A DNA stretch of 64,000 nucleotides, taken from assembly GCF_048541825.1 (NCBI RefSeq), contig NZ_CP183332.1, forward strand, positions 1,798,001 through 1,862,000, in the 5' to 3' direction. The notes beneath the pieces are model-generated. The model had not been told where the DNA came from and did no database searches. It saw nothing but the letters and a program-made list of their open reading frames with translations. Positions 1 through 8,340 of this stretch are shown one piece after another. A program made the translations under genes and the position numbers. Every line of letters starts with the position of its first letter. The first letter of the stretch is position 1. This stretch comes from Caulobacter sp048541825. Its GTDB lineage: Bacteria > Pseudomonadota > Alphaproteobacteria > Caulobacterales > Caulobacteraceae.

Positions 1-593
1 TAGACCGTGTCGTCGCCGAACGCGGCGCGGGCTTCGGCGCGGGCGGTCGAGACCGCCTCGGCCAGGTCCTCGCGCGTCTGGGCGACCTTCATGCCGCGAC
101 CGCCGCCGCCGGAGGCAGCCTTGATGAGGACAGGAAAGCCGATGATGTCGGCGGCCGCGAAAGCCTCTTCCTCGGTGGCGAGGCCGCCATCCGAACCGGG
201 AACCACCGGAATGCCCGCGTCCTTGACGGCCTGCTTGGCGGTGATCTTGTCGCCCATCAGCCGGATATGCTCGGGCTTGGGGCCGATGAAGGTGAAGCCG
301 TGAGCGCCGACGATTTCGGCGAAGCGGGCGTTTTCCGACAGGAAACCGTAGCCGGGGTGAACCGCCTGGGCTCCGGTGATCTCGCACGCGGCGATAATCG
401 ACGGGATGTTCAGGTAGCTCTTGGCGGCGGGGGCGGGGCCGATGCAGACGCTCTCGTCGGCCAGGCGCACCCACATCGAGTTGGAGTCAGCCTCGGAGTG
501 GACCGCCACGGTAGCGATGCCCATTTCCTTGCAGGCGCGGTGAACCCGGAGCGCGATCTCGCCCCGGTTCGCGATCAGGATCTTGTCAAACAT
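1..593 (-). CDS. accC: Acetyl-CoA carboxylase biotin carboxylase subunit, N-terminal part (cut by window edge)
   Basis: The reverse strand reads from an ATG at 593 and stays open to position 1, giving about 197 residues of the N-terminal biotin carboxylase fold. It begins MFDKILIANRGEIA and contains the HPGYGFLSEN motif and the glycine-rich GGGGRGMK loop of the ATP-grasp domain. The family carboxylates the biotin on AccB using ATP and bicarbonate, the first step of fatty acid synthesis. Only 5 bp separate it from accB upstream, so the two are surely co-transcribed. The remaining residues lie outside the window. Confidence 0.97.
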   Translation of the reverse strand, partial: MFDKILIANRGEIALRVHRACKEMGIATVAVHSEADSNSMWVRLADESVCIGPAPAAKSYLNIPSIIAACEITGAQAVHPGYGFLSENARFAEIVGAHGFTFIGPKPEHIRLMGDKITAKQAVKDAGIPVVPGSDGGLATEEEAFAAADIIGFPVLIKAASGGGGRGMKVAQTREDLAEAVSTARAEARAAFGDDTV

Positions 594-598
594 GATCG

Positions 599-1111
599 TT
601 ACTCGATGACGACGAGGGGCTCGCCGAACTCGACCGGCTGAGCGTCGCCGACGAGAATCTCGACGACCTTGCCGGCCTTGGGGGCCGAGATGGGATTCAT
701 CGTCTTCATCGCTTCGACGATCAGCAGCGTCTGGCCCGCAGCGACAGTGTCGCCGACCTTGATGAAGGCGTCTGCGCCCGGCTGGGACGACATGTAGACC
801 GTGCCGACCATCGGCGACTTCACCAGATCGCCAGCAGCGCGGGCGGTCGGGGCGGCGGCTTCAGCGACCGGCGCGGCGGCCGGCGCCAGCGCCGGCGCGG
901 CCTGGGGCGCATAGGCCTGAGGGGCCTGAACATAGGTGGTGGCAGTGGCGGCCACGGTCAGTTCGCGGGCCACGCGGATCTTGAGGCCGGCATGCTCGAC
1001 CTCGATCTCGCTCAGGCCGGTGTCCTTCAGGATGTCCGCCAGTTTGCGGACCAGGCGGGCGTCGATCGACGGAGTCTCGACCGGATCGGCGGAAGCCTTG
1101 GGATTGGACAT
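599..1111 (-). CDS. accB: Biotin carboxyl carrier protein of acetyl-CoA carboxylase
   Basis: A 170-residue protein with the usual three-part BCCP layout. Residues 1-50 form an N-terminal helical region, about 60-92 an Ala/Pro-rich flexible linker, and about 95-170 the biotinyl domain. The biotin-accepting lysine is at about residue 136, in the motif VEAMKTMNP. The protein carries carboxybiotin between biotin carboxylase and the carboxyltransferase. It lies between aroQ and accC on the same strand, the order commonly seen in alphaproteobacteria. Confidence 0.97.
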   Translation of the reverse strand: MSNPKASADPVETPSIDARLVRKLADILKDTGLSEIEVEHAGLKIRVARELTVAATATTYVQAPQAYAPQAAPALAPAAAPVAEAAAPTARAAGDLVKSPMVGTVYMSSQPGADAFIKVGDTVAAGQTLLIVEAMKTMNPISAPKAGKVVEILVGDAQPVEFGEPLVVIE

Positions 1112-1164
1112 TGAAGCTACCTTGTTCTCTTGGCTCGCGGCGACTGAACGCCGGCGGGCAGGAC

Positions 1165-1608
1165 CTAGTTCGCGCCGATCAGGCCGATAGCGGCCTCGAT
1201 CGCCAGTTCATAACTCGCCGCGCCGAAACCGGATACGATCCCCGTGGCCGCCAGCGAGACATACGTATGGCGACGGAATTCCTCCCGCGCCGCCGGGTTG
1301 GACAGGTGGCACTCGATCACCGGAACGCTCAAGGTCTTGAGCGCGTCCAACAAGGCGATCGAGGTGTGGCCGTAGCCTGCCGGGTTGATGATCAGGGCGG
1401 AGGCAGACACACGCGCCTCCTGAACCCAGTCGATGAGCTGGCCTTCATGGTTGGATTGCCGGAAGACCACTGAATGGCCATGCAAAGCCGCACGCGCATC
1501 GCAACGCGCCCGGACATCGTCCAGCGTGTCCTTGCCGTAGATCTCGGGCTCACGCGTTCCCAACAGGTTGAGATTGGGGCCGCTCAGCACATGGATCGGG
1601 TTTACCAT
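1165..1608 (-). CDS. aroQ: 3-dehydroquinate dehydratase, type II
   Basis: A 147-residue protein, the normal size for the small dodecameric type II enzyme, which converts 3-dehydroquinate to 3-dehydroshikimate in the shikimate pathway. It opens with the family signature VLSGPNLNLLGTREP, followed by the active-site tyrosine in EIYG. The other expected motifs are present: NHEGQLIDW, NPAGYGHTS and ECHLSN. It is the first gene of the aroQ-accB-accC run, with 53 bp before accB. It diverges from thiS across 78 bp that must hold both promoters. Confidence 0.96.
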   Translation of the reverse strand: MVNPIHVLSGPNLNLLGTREPEIYGKDTLDDVRARCDARAALHGHSVVFRQSNHEGQLIDWVQEARVSASALIINPAGYGHTSIALLDALKTLSVPVIECHLSNPAAREEFRRHTYVSLAATGIVSGFGAASYELAIEAAIGLIGAN

Positions 1609-1686
1609 TCGGCTCCGCCGTCGATTCCGAAGGTCTTGTATAGCCGGTTCCGCCGGGTCACAAGCAGCGCTCGCTCAGGAGGTGAG

Positions 1687-1887
1687 ATGAAGCTTTTTCT
1701 GAATGGAGACGAGCGGGAGATCTCCGAGGTTTCCAGCGTCGCCGATCTGGTTGCCGCGCTAGGCCTCGACTCGCGAAAGGTGGCCGTAGAACGCAATCTG
1801 GAGATCGTGCCGCGGTCCACCTACGCCGAAACGGCGCTGACCGATGGTGACCGCATCGAGATCGTTACATTTATCGGTGGTGGCTGA
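1687..1887 (+). CDS. thiS: Thiamine biosynthesis sulfur carrier protein
   Basis: A 66-residue ubiquitin-fold protein. The ATG at 1687 is preceded directly by an AGGAGGTGAG ribosome-binding site. The C-terminus is FIGGG, so it ends in the Gly-Gly needed for adenylation and thiocarboxylate formation. ThiS donates sulfur to the thiazole ring made by ThiG, which starts 44 bp downstream. Size, tail and neighbour all agree. No riboswitch fits in the short upstream gap. Confidence 0.95.
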   Translation: MKLFLNGDEREISEVSSVADLVAALGLDSRKVAVERNLEIVPRSTYAETALTDGDRIEIVTFIGGG

Positions 1888-1931
1888 CCTCGAGGTTTGA
1901 AACCGCGCCTGACGGGGCGTAAACCAGCCGC

Positions 1932-2738
1932 ATGAACGCGCATGTTTCCCCCGACTCCGCCCTGACGTCCGACGATAGCTGGACCGTCGCCGGCCGCACC
2001 TTTACCTCGCGCCTGATTGTCGGCACGGGCAAGTACAAGGACTATGCGACCAATGCCGCCGCCGCCGATGCGGCCGGAGCCGAGATCGTCACCGTGGCCG
2101 TGCGCCGCGTAAATCTGACCGATCCCACCCAGCCGCTGCTGGTCGACTACATCAAGCAGGACCGCTTCACCTATCTGCCGAACACAGCGGGCTGTTTTAC
2201 CGGCGAGGATGCCGTGCGGACGCTGCGCCTTGCCCGCGAGGCCGGCGGCTGGGATCTGGTGAAGCTCGAAGTGCTGTCCGATCCCAAGACCCTCTATCCC
2301 GACATGGAAGAGACCCTGCGGTCGCTGAAGCTGCTGGTCGCCGAGGGCTTCCAGGTGATGGTCTATTGCTCTGACGATCCGGTCTATTGCCGCAAGCTGG
2401 AAGAGGCTGGCGCCGTGGCGATCATGCCACTGGGCGCGCCGATCGGCTCGGGTCTCGGCATCCAGAACCGGGTCAACCTGCGAATCATCATCGAGAACGC
2501 CGGCGTGCCGGTCCTGGTCGACGCCGGGGTTGGCACGGCCTCCGACGCCGCAATCGGCATGGAGTTGGGCTGCGACGCCATCCTGATGAACACCGCCATC
2601 GCCGAGGCCAAGGATCCGATCCGCATGGCGCGAGCGATGAAGCATGCGGTTATCGCCGGCCGGGAGGCCTATCTCGCCGGCCGGATGCCCAAGCGGATGT
2701 ACGCCGATCCCAGCTCGCCGCTGGCGGGGCTAATCTAG
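1932..2738 (+). CDS. thiG: Thiazole synthase
   Basis: A 268-residue (beta/alpha)8 enzyme that condenses deoxyxylulose phosphate, dehydroglycine and ThiS-thiocarboxylate into the thiazole phosphate of thiamine. Visible motifs are SRLIVGTGKY near the N-terminus, the lysine-bearing VKLEVLSDPK segment, and the phosphate-binding DAGVGTASDA and MNTAIA segments near the C-terminus. It follows thiS on the same strand. Its stop codon overlaps the stop of the convergent DsbA-like gene through a shared CTAG at 2735-2738. Confidence 0.97.
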   Translation: MNAHVSPDSALTSDDSWTVAGRTFTSRLIVGTGKYKDYATNAAAADAAGAEIVTVAVRRVNLTDPTQPLLVDYIKQDRFTYLPNTAGCFTGEDAVRTLRLAREAGGWDLVKLEVLSDPKTLYPDMEETLRSLKLLVAEGFQVMVYCSDDPVYCRKLEEAGAVAIMPLGAPIGSGLGIQNRVNLRIIIENAGVPVLVDAGVGTASDAAIGMELGCDAILMNTAIAEAKDPIRMARAMKHAVIAGREAYLAGRMPKRMYADPSSPLAGLI

Positions 2739-3475
2739 CTCTTCTTGAGCGCCGCCGCCTTGGTGTTGGCGATGGCCAGTTTCAGGGCCTGCATGTCCGC
2801 GCCGGGGATCACCGTGTCGCCGACGATGAAGGCGGGCGTGCCTTCAATGGCCAGCGACTGGGCCAGGCCATGGGTGTCGGCCAGATGCTGGGTCACCCCA
2901 GCTGAGGCGCCTGCGGCGCGGGCCTTGGCGACATCGATGCCGAGCCCTGCCGCGATGCGGTAGGCACCGGCCTCGTCCAGACTCTTCCCGGCCATCAGGG
3001 CCTGATGCAGTTGCAGCGCCTTGCCCTGTTCCCTGGCGCCCAGCATCAGTCGCGCTGCGGCTTCGGAATCGCGGCCAAAGATCACGAAATCCTTGAACAC
3101 AAATCGTACGTCCGGATTTTCGGCGATCAGCTTGAGCACCTCGGGGGCGGCTACCCGGCAATAGCCGCACTTGTAGTCGAAGAACTCGGTGACGGTGACC
3201 GACCCGTTGGGATTGGCCACGAAGTCGCGCGGGTCTCGTTCGATCGCCTGACGATACTGGCCGATGGCCTTGCGGCCGGCCTCCGCTGTCTTGACCGCCT
3301 GCTTCTGTTCCAGCCTGGCGCTGACTTCCAGCAGCACTTCGGGATGCTCCAGCAGGTAGGCGCGCACCTTGTTGCCGAATTCCTTGTCGGCCTTGGCCGG
3401 CGCGCAGGCGCCCAAGAGCATGCCCGACAGGGCGAGCGAAGCGGCTAAGGCGCCGGCGCGGCGGGACAGGGTCAT
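2735..3475 (-). CDS. DsbA-family thiol:disulfide interchange lipoprotein
   Basis: The start is taken at 3475, giving 246 residues. The N-terminus has two arginines, a hydrophobic stretch and a lipobox (LLGAC, Cys24), so it is probably a lipoprotein facing the periplasm. A helical segment at about 30-85 resembles the Com1/ScsC-type N-terminal region. A thioredoxin-fold domain follows, with the redox motif CGYC at residues 103-106 and a probable cis-proline in EGTPAF. The role is inferred to be disulfide oxidation or isomerisation in the envelope. It lies 26 bp downstream of the M48 peptidase gene on the same strand, so co-expression is likely. Confidence 0.88.
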   Translation of the reverse strand: MTLSRRAGALAASLALSGMLLGACAPAKADKEFGNKVRAYLLEHPEVLLEVSARLEQKQAVKTAEAGRKAIGQYRQAIERDPRDFVANPNGSVTVTEFFDYKCGYCRVAAPEVLKLIAENPDVRFVFKDFVIFGRDSEAAARLMLGAREQGKALQLHQALMAGKSLDEAGAYRIAAGLGIDVAKARAAGASAGVTQHLADTHGLAQSLAIEGTPAFIVGDTVIPGADMQALKLAIANTKAAALKKS

Positions 3476-3501
3476 GAGGCTCTCGAAATCGGGGTGCTTG
3501 A

Positions 3502-4920
3502 TCAGCGGCGGAAGACGGACTGGGTCGCGCCTTCCTTGGCCAGATCCTTGAGGTCCTGGTTGCTGGGACGCGAGGCCAGGACGATGTCGGTGGCGCGCCG
3601 CCATTCGGGCGTGTCCTTGGTCAGGAGCTCCCGGGCGCGCATGGCGAAGACCCGGGCTTCCTGGGGCGCGCCCATGGAGAAGTACTGCTCGGCCGTGGCC
3701 AGTCGGGCGTCGCCGTCCTTGCCCTGCTTGTCATAGGCCTGGGCCAGCAGGCGCCAGGTCACGGCGTTGTCGTTATCGTTGAGCAGGGCGCGTTTGAGTT
3801 CACGCACGCCTTCCTCGACCTTGGCGGGCTCTTTCTGGCTGATCAGGGTCTGGCCAAGATTGATGCGCAGCAGCGGTGCGTCAGGCTTGAGCGCCACGGA
3901 TCGGCGCTGAGGTTCCTCGGCCTGTTCGACGCGGTTGAACTCGAACAGAATCTGTCCCTTCAGCTCCCATAGATAGGGATTATCGCCGTTGTCGACGAGC
4001 AGGCCTTCGATCAGCTTCAGGGCCCGGTCGGGCTCCTTCATCTGGTAGTAGGCAATGGACCTTGCGTAACGCGCCGGGAAGCTGTTGTCGGTTTCCTTGT
4101 ACTTCATCAACGCGACTTGCGGATTGAGGAAGCCTTCCAGCTTGGCGCGCATGATCTGGTGATCAGCCAGGTCGGCAGGGCTGTCGACGGCGTCGTAGTG
4201 CGACTGGCGCTCGACCCTACTGCGCAGGGTCTCGATCCGCTCCGACGACAACGGGTGGCTGCGGAAATAGGCGAAACGCCGGGCCTGATCGAAGACTTCC
4301 TGATAGCGGAAGTTGTCGAAGAACTCGACAAGGCCGCGACCCGATTGGCCCGTGGCTTCCAGGAATCCGGCGGCGGCTTGGTCAGCGCGTGATTCCTGGT
4401 CGCGGCTATAGCCCAGCGCGCCGAGGGTTCCGAAATAGGAAGCGTTGCCCAGCAACACCGCGCCCGCGTCGGGCGCGCCCGCCAGGGCAGCCAGCACACC
4501 AAGACCCATGGTCAGGATCATGGGCTTGAGGCCGGCACGCATCATCTCCGCCGAACGAATTGGGTGCCCGCCGGCCAGATGCCCGGTCTCGTGGGCGATG
4601 ACACCCTTGAGCTGGTTGGGCGTTTCGGTCTGCAGGATCAGGCCGGTATTGAGGCCCATCATCAGGCCCTGGGTCGCGAAAGCGTTCAGCGACTTGTCGC
4701 CGACGAGCAGTATCCGAACGGTCTTGGAATCCAGGCCCGCGGCCTCGAACAGGGGGTCGGCGTCGCGATGCAGGATTTCTTCGATCTCGGTGTCGCGGAT
4801 CAGGGACGGGCCTTCCTGCGCGGTGGCCGGCGTCCATGTGGAAAAGCTCAAAGCCGCGACCACCGTCACGGAGCAGAAGGCGCGAAACCTCTTTTCAGCC
4901 CACTGCATGCGGGAGGTCAT
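3502..4920 (-). CDS. M48-family zinc metalloprotease with C-terminal TPR-like repeats (BepA/YfgC type)
   Basis: A 472-residue exported protein. Residues 1-35 look like a signal peptide ending near ATAQEG. The zinc motif HETGH is at 110-114 and the third ligand is probably the Glu in SRADQAA, as in M48 enzymes. The C-terminal third (about 280-450) has helical repeats resembling TPRs. Family members of this layout assist or police outer-membrane protein assembly in the periplasm. It is followed on the same strand by the DsbA-like lipoprotein, a sensible partner in envelope quality control. Substrate unknown. Confidence 0.9.
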   Translation of the reverse strand: MTSRMQWAEKRFRAFCSVTVVAALSFSTWTPATAQEGPSLIRDTEIEEILHRDADPLFEAAGLDSKTVRILLVGDKSLNAFATQGLMMGLNTGLILQTETPNQLKGVIAHETGHLAGGHPIRSAEMMRAGLKPMILTMGLGVLAALAGAPDAGAVLLGNASYFGTLGALGYSRDQESRADQAAAGFLEATGQSGRGLVEFFDNFRYQEVFDQARRFAYFRSHPLSSERIETLRSRVERQSHYDAVDSPADLADHQIMRAKLEGFLNPQVALMKYKETDNSFPARYARSIAYYQMKEPDRALKLIEGLLVDNGDNPYLWELKGQILFEFNRVEQAEEPQRRSVALKPDAPLLRINLGQTLISQKEPAKVEEGVRELKRALLNDNDNAVTWRLLAQAYDKQGKDGDARLATAEQYFSMGAPQEARVFAMRARELLTKDTPEWRRATDIVLASRPSNQDLKDLAKEGATQSVFRR

Positions 4921-5064
4921 TCAACGTCTCCAGTCGCGCCCCCGCGATCGAAGCGAGTGTAGCGTGGAATTTGGCGGCCTGTGAACCACCGCCATCGTTC
5001 CACATCATTCGCATATAGGCGTCGTGGACGGCCTGACCAGTGCCCGACCGTCCACGATCTTTCA

Positions 5065-7788
5065 TCAGCCCCGACGCCACCAGCCGCCACGCGGCTTGGC
5101 AGGCGGTGCGAGGATCTCCGCCGGATCCGGTTCCGCCGGCTCCAGGACCTTCTCCGCGACCGGTTCTGGTTCGGCGACCGGTTGCGGCGCAGGCTCCACG
5201 ATGGGGGCGGGGGCGACGAGCGCTTCCGCCACGACCTCGACAGGCGCCTCGACCGCGACCGGTTCGGCGACCACCTCGGGGGCGGCCGTCTCATCGGCGC
5301 CGGACTCGATCACGGCGTCAGCGGCCGGAGCGTCGCCCTTGCGACCGCGCGTACGGGGACGGCGGGCCTTCTTGGGGGCTTCATCTCCCGGCGAAGGCAG
5401 TTCGACCCAGATGTCGCTGGGCGGATCTTCCGCCACGACCGCGGGAATAGGCGGCAGTTCGACGTCGGCCAGGGCTTCGACGTTTACGGGGCGCGCTTCA
5501 CGCTCGCCGCGGCCGCGGCCACGGCTGCGGCTGGAACGGCCTTCCGAGCGATCAGCGCGTTCGGCCCGTTCAGGACGCTCGGGACGCTCGGCGCGTTCCG
5601 GTCGCTCAGCTTGCGGCGCGGGCGCGGACTGTTCGGGCGCAGGACGGCGCTGTTCACCGCCACGACCATCCAGAGCGGCCGGATCGTGCCAGGCAAAGGC
5701 GCTGTCGCCGAACGGGACACGGGGGCGGATCCAGACAAAGGCGTCGGTCGGACGATCACCGTCCTCGCGACCGCCTCGGCGGCCACCACGGCGTCCGCGA
5801 CGGCGGCGGCGGCGGCGGGCTTCCTCGTCCTCGCCTTCGACGGCGAAGTCGCCGCGATCGGCATCGCCGTCCTCGTCGCCTTCGGCGTCGTCAGCGGAGT
5901 CGACCTCGCCCTCGGGCGCAGCGTCGACGTCATCGCGACGTCCGCGACGGCGGCGCTTGCGCTTGCGGTTGCGATCACCTTCGTCTTCGGCAGCTTCGAC
6001 GCGCGGCTTGCCGCGCGGCGCGGCGCGAACGGCCGTAGCGTCATCGTCGGTATCTTCGCGTTCGACGGCTTCGTCGTCGAAGATTTCTTCGTCCTCGTCT
6101 TCGTCCTCGTCGTCATAGACCTCGTCTTCGAAATCGTCATCCGACACGGGCGGCGGGGCGATGGCGATCCGCTCACCAAGCTCTGTGCGCTCGATCTCGT
6201 TCTCGGCGGCGTGCAGGCTCTCGTCGACCAGCACTGTGACGAACAGGCCATGGGTCTGCTGCAGGCGCACCAGATAGGCGCGCTTTTCGTTGAGGATGTA
6301 GATGCCTACCGCGCGCGAAACCTTCAGGGTCATCGCACCGCTGCCCTTCAGGGCCTCGACCTCGACAGCCCGCAGGGCGGCAAGGGCGCTGGACTCGACC
6401 GAGCGAACGCGGCCGGTGCCTTCGCAGTGTTCGCAGACGTGGGTAGTGCCTTCCAGCACGCCTGTGCGGCGGCGCTGGCGACTGATCTCCATCAGGCCAA
6501 AGCCGCTGATCTTGCCCATCTGGATGCGGGCGCGATCGTCCTTCAGGGCGTCCTTGAGGACCTTCTCGACGGCGCGGTTGTTCTTGCCTTCATCCATGTC
6601 GATGAAGTCGATGACGATCAGGCCGGCCAGGTCACGAAGGCGAAGCTGACGAGCAGCTTCCTCGGCGGCTTCGGTATTGGTCTTCAGCGCGGTCGCTTCG
6701 ATATTGCGCTCGCGCGTGGCCTTGCCCGAGTTAACGTCGATGGCGACCAGGGCTTCGGTCTGGTTGATCACCAGATAGCCGCCCGATCGCAGGGGAACGA
6801 CCGGCGAATAGATCTGCGCCAGATGATCCTCGATGCGGTGCTTGACGAACAGCGGCGCCGGATCGCGGTAGTGGAAGACCTTCTTGGCCTGGCTGGGCAT
6901 CAGCATGCGCATAAAGTCGCGCGCTTCCTTGAAGCCGGCCTCGCCCTCGACCCAGATACCTTCCAGTTCCTTGTCGTACATGTCGCGGATGGCGCGTTTG
7001 ACGAGGTCTTCTTCCTCGTAGATCAGCGCCGGCGCCACCGAATGCAGCGTGGTCTCGCGGATGTTTTCCCAAAGGCGCAGCAGGTAGTCGTAGTCGCGCT
7101 TGACCTCAGCCTTGGTGCGCTTGGCGCCGGCCGTGCGGATGATCAGACCCATGCCCTGCGGCACATCCAGGCTCTGAACGACGCTTTTCAGGCGCTTGCG
7201 GTCGGTAATCGTGGTGATCTTGCGGCTGATGCCGCCGCCACGGGCGGTGTTGGGCATCAGGACGCCGTAGCGGCCGGCCAGCGACAGATAGGTCGTGAGC
7301 GCCGCGCCCTTGTTGCCGCGCTCTTCCTTGACCACCTGGACCAGCATGATCTGCCGCCGGCGGATCACTTCCTGGATCTTGTACTTGCGCATCAGGCGGC
7401 GCTTGCGGCGCGCCAGTTCTTCCTCGACGGCGTCTTCTTCGTCGTCGACGTGATCGCCATCCTCGTCATCGCGGCGCGCCGAGACATGGTCGTCCTCGTC
7501 GTCGTGCGAATCATCGCGCATCAGCGCTTCGCGGTCAGCGACCGGAATCTGATAGTAGTCCGGATGGATCTCGTTAAAGGCGAGGAACCCGTGGCGGTTG
7601 CCGCCATACTCGATGAACGCAGCCTGAAGGCTGGGCTCGACGCGGGTTACCTTGGCGAGATAGATGTTTCCGCGAAGCTGTTTGCGGGTCTGGCTTTCGA
7701 AATCGAATTCTTCAACCCGGGTTCCGTCCACGACGACCACACGCGTCTCTTCGGCGTGTGCTGCGTCGATCAGCATCTTTTTCGACAT
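5065..7788 (-). CDS. rne: Ribonuclease E
   Basis: A start at 7788 gives 907 residues beginning MSKKMLIDAAHAEETRV, matching the conserved RNase E/G N-terminus. The S1 domain is split by a long acidic insert (Asp/Glu-rich, about residues 90-130). The catalytic core contains VAIDVNSGK, the DFIDM metal-site segment and the zinc-link CEHCEGTGR. Beyond about residue 500 the protein is low-complexity, alternating acidic and Arg-rich blocks, as expected for the degradosome scaffold. It ends in GGWWRRG; a GWW tail is reported to bind PNPase in Caulobacter. It initiates bulk mRNA decay and rRNA processing. Upstream frames with earlier start codons are not RNase E-like. Confidence 0.97.
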   Translation of the reverse strand: MSKKMLIDAAHAEETRVVVVDGTRVEEFDFESQTRKQLRGNIYLAKVTRVEPSLQAAFIEYGGNRHGFLAFNEIHPDYYQIPVADREALMRDDSHDDEDDHVSARRDDEDGDHVDDEEDAVEEELARRKRRLMRKYKIQEVIRRRQIMLVQVVKEERGNKGAALTTYLSLAGRYGVLMPNTARGGGISRKITTITDRKRLKSVVQSLDVPQGMGLIIRTAGAKRTKAEVKRDYDYLLRLWENIRETTLHSVAPALIYEEEDLVKRAIRDMYDKELEGIWVEGEAGFKEARDFMRMLMPSQAKKVFHYRDPAPLFVKHRIEDHLAQIYSPVVPLRSGGYLVINQTEALVAIDVNSGKATRERNIEATALKTNTEAAEEAARQLRLRDLAGLIVIDFIDMDEGKNNRAVEKVLKDALKDDRARIQMGKISGFGLMEISRQRRRTGVLEGTTHVCEHCEGTGRVRSVESSALAALRAVEVEALKGSGAMTLKVSRAVGIYILNEKRAYLVRLQQTHGLFVTVLVDESLHAAENEIERTELGERIAIAPPPVSDDDFEDEVYDDEDEDEDEEIFDDEAVEREDTDDDATAVRAAPRGKPRVEAAEDEGDRNRKRKRRRRGRRDDVDAAPEGEVDSADDAEGDEDGDADRGDFAVEGEDEEARRRRRRRGRRGGRRGGREDGDRPTDAFVWIRPRVPFGDSAFAWHDPAALDGRGGEQRRPAPEQSAPAPQAERPERAERPERPERAERADRSEGRSSRSRGRGRGEREARPVNVEALADVELPPIPAVVAEDPPSDIWVELPSPGDEAPKKARRPRTRGRKGDAPAADAVIESGADETAAPEVVAEPVAVEAPVEVVAEALVAPAPIVEPAPQPVAEPEPVAEKVLEPAEPDPAEILAPPAKPRGGWWRRG

Positions 7789-8340
7789 TAAGGGAATCTC
7801 CACGGCGCACGGCGGGCTCATGGCCCGGTCGCCGAAATGAAAGACAGGCGCGCGCGTCACCGCCCGTCGCTCCGCCAGTGCGGTTGCGAGAGGTCGGATG
7901 CCAATGGCGGACGGGTGCGGCGCAGCCCATGAGGTTTCTGTTCTCTCCACCGCGCCGTGAGGCGCGGACTGGATGGTTTACCGGGTCGCGCCGGAATGAC
8001 GCTGATCGGAGGGCGCGTCGTCGCCGTGAAGGCGGAGAGCCCGACGCGGGCCCTGCGGACCGGTCCCGCGGCAGGCGTCTGCCTGCGAACGAAGGATCGA
8101 TCCTCGGATAACTCGTCTAGTCGCGGCGCACGGAACGAAAGAGGCGAAAGGCTCCGATCGTCTCGCGGTCGCTCGCGCGAGCTTCCATGACGATCACTTC
8201 GCTCGCACGCAGGTGAATTGTAGCAACATCGCGGGGCAAAAGGAAAGCGCTGGACAACAAGGCCGGATTTAACGCTTTCGCTACCGGGCGTGGCGGATAT
8301 TGGCGGCTGGTTTACCGGCTCTGGATTGCTTGGGCGAGGG
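7789..8340 (-). other. Gene-free divergent region between rne and amiC, with probable long rne leader
   Basis: About 550 bases hold no convincing gene. On the reverse strand a TACAAT hexamer at 8217-8222 could be a -10 element, which would give rne a leader of roughly 420 nt. Long, self-regulating rne leaders are known in enterobacteria; that this one is regulatory is inference. The + strand end, up to 8340, must supply the amiC promoter and ribosome-binding site. Confidence 0.45.

Noticed and set aside
1609..1686. A thiamine riboswitch before thiS
   Set aside because: The gap is only 78 bases and lacks the conserved thi-box sequence.
4981..7791. A 936-residue open frame on the + strand opposite rne
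   Set aside because: It is the mirror frame of a GC-rich gene. The protein is low-complexity Ala/Gly/Val/Asp-rich with no recognisable domain, while the reverse strand encodes clear RNase E motifs.
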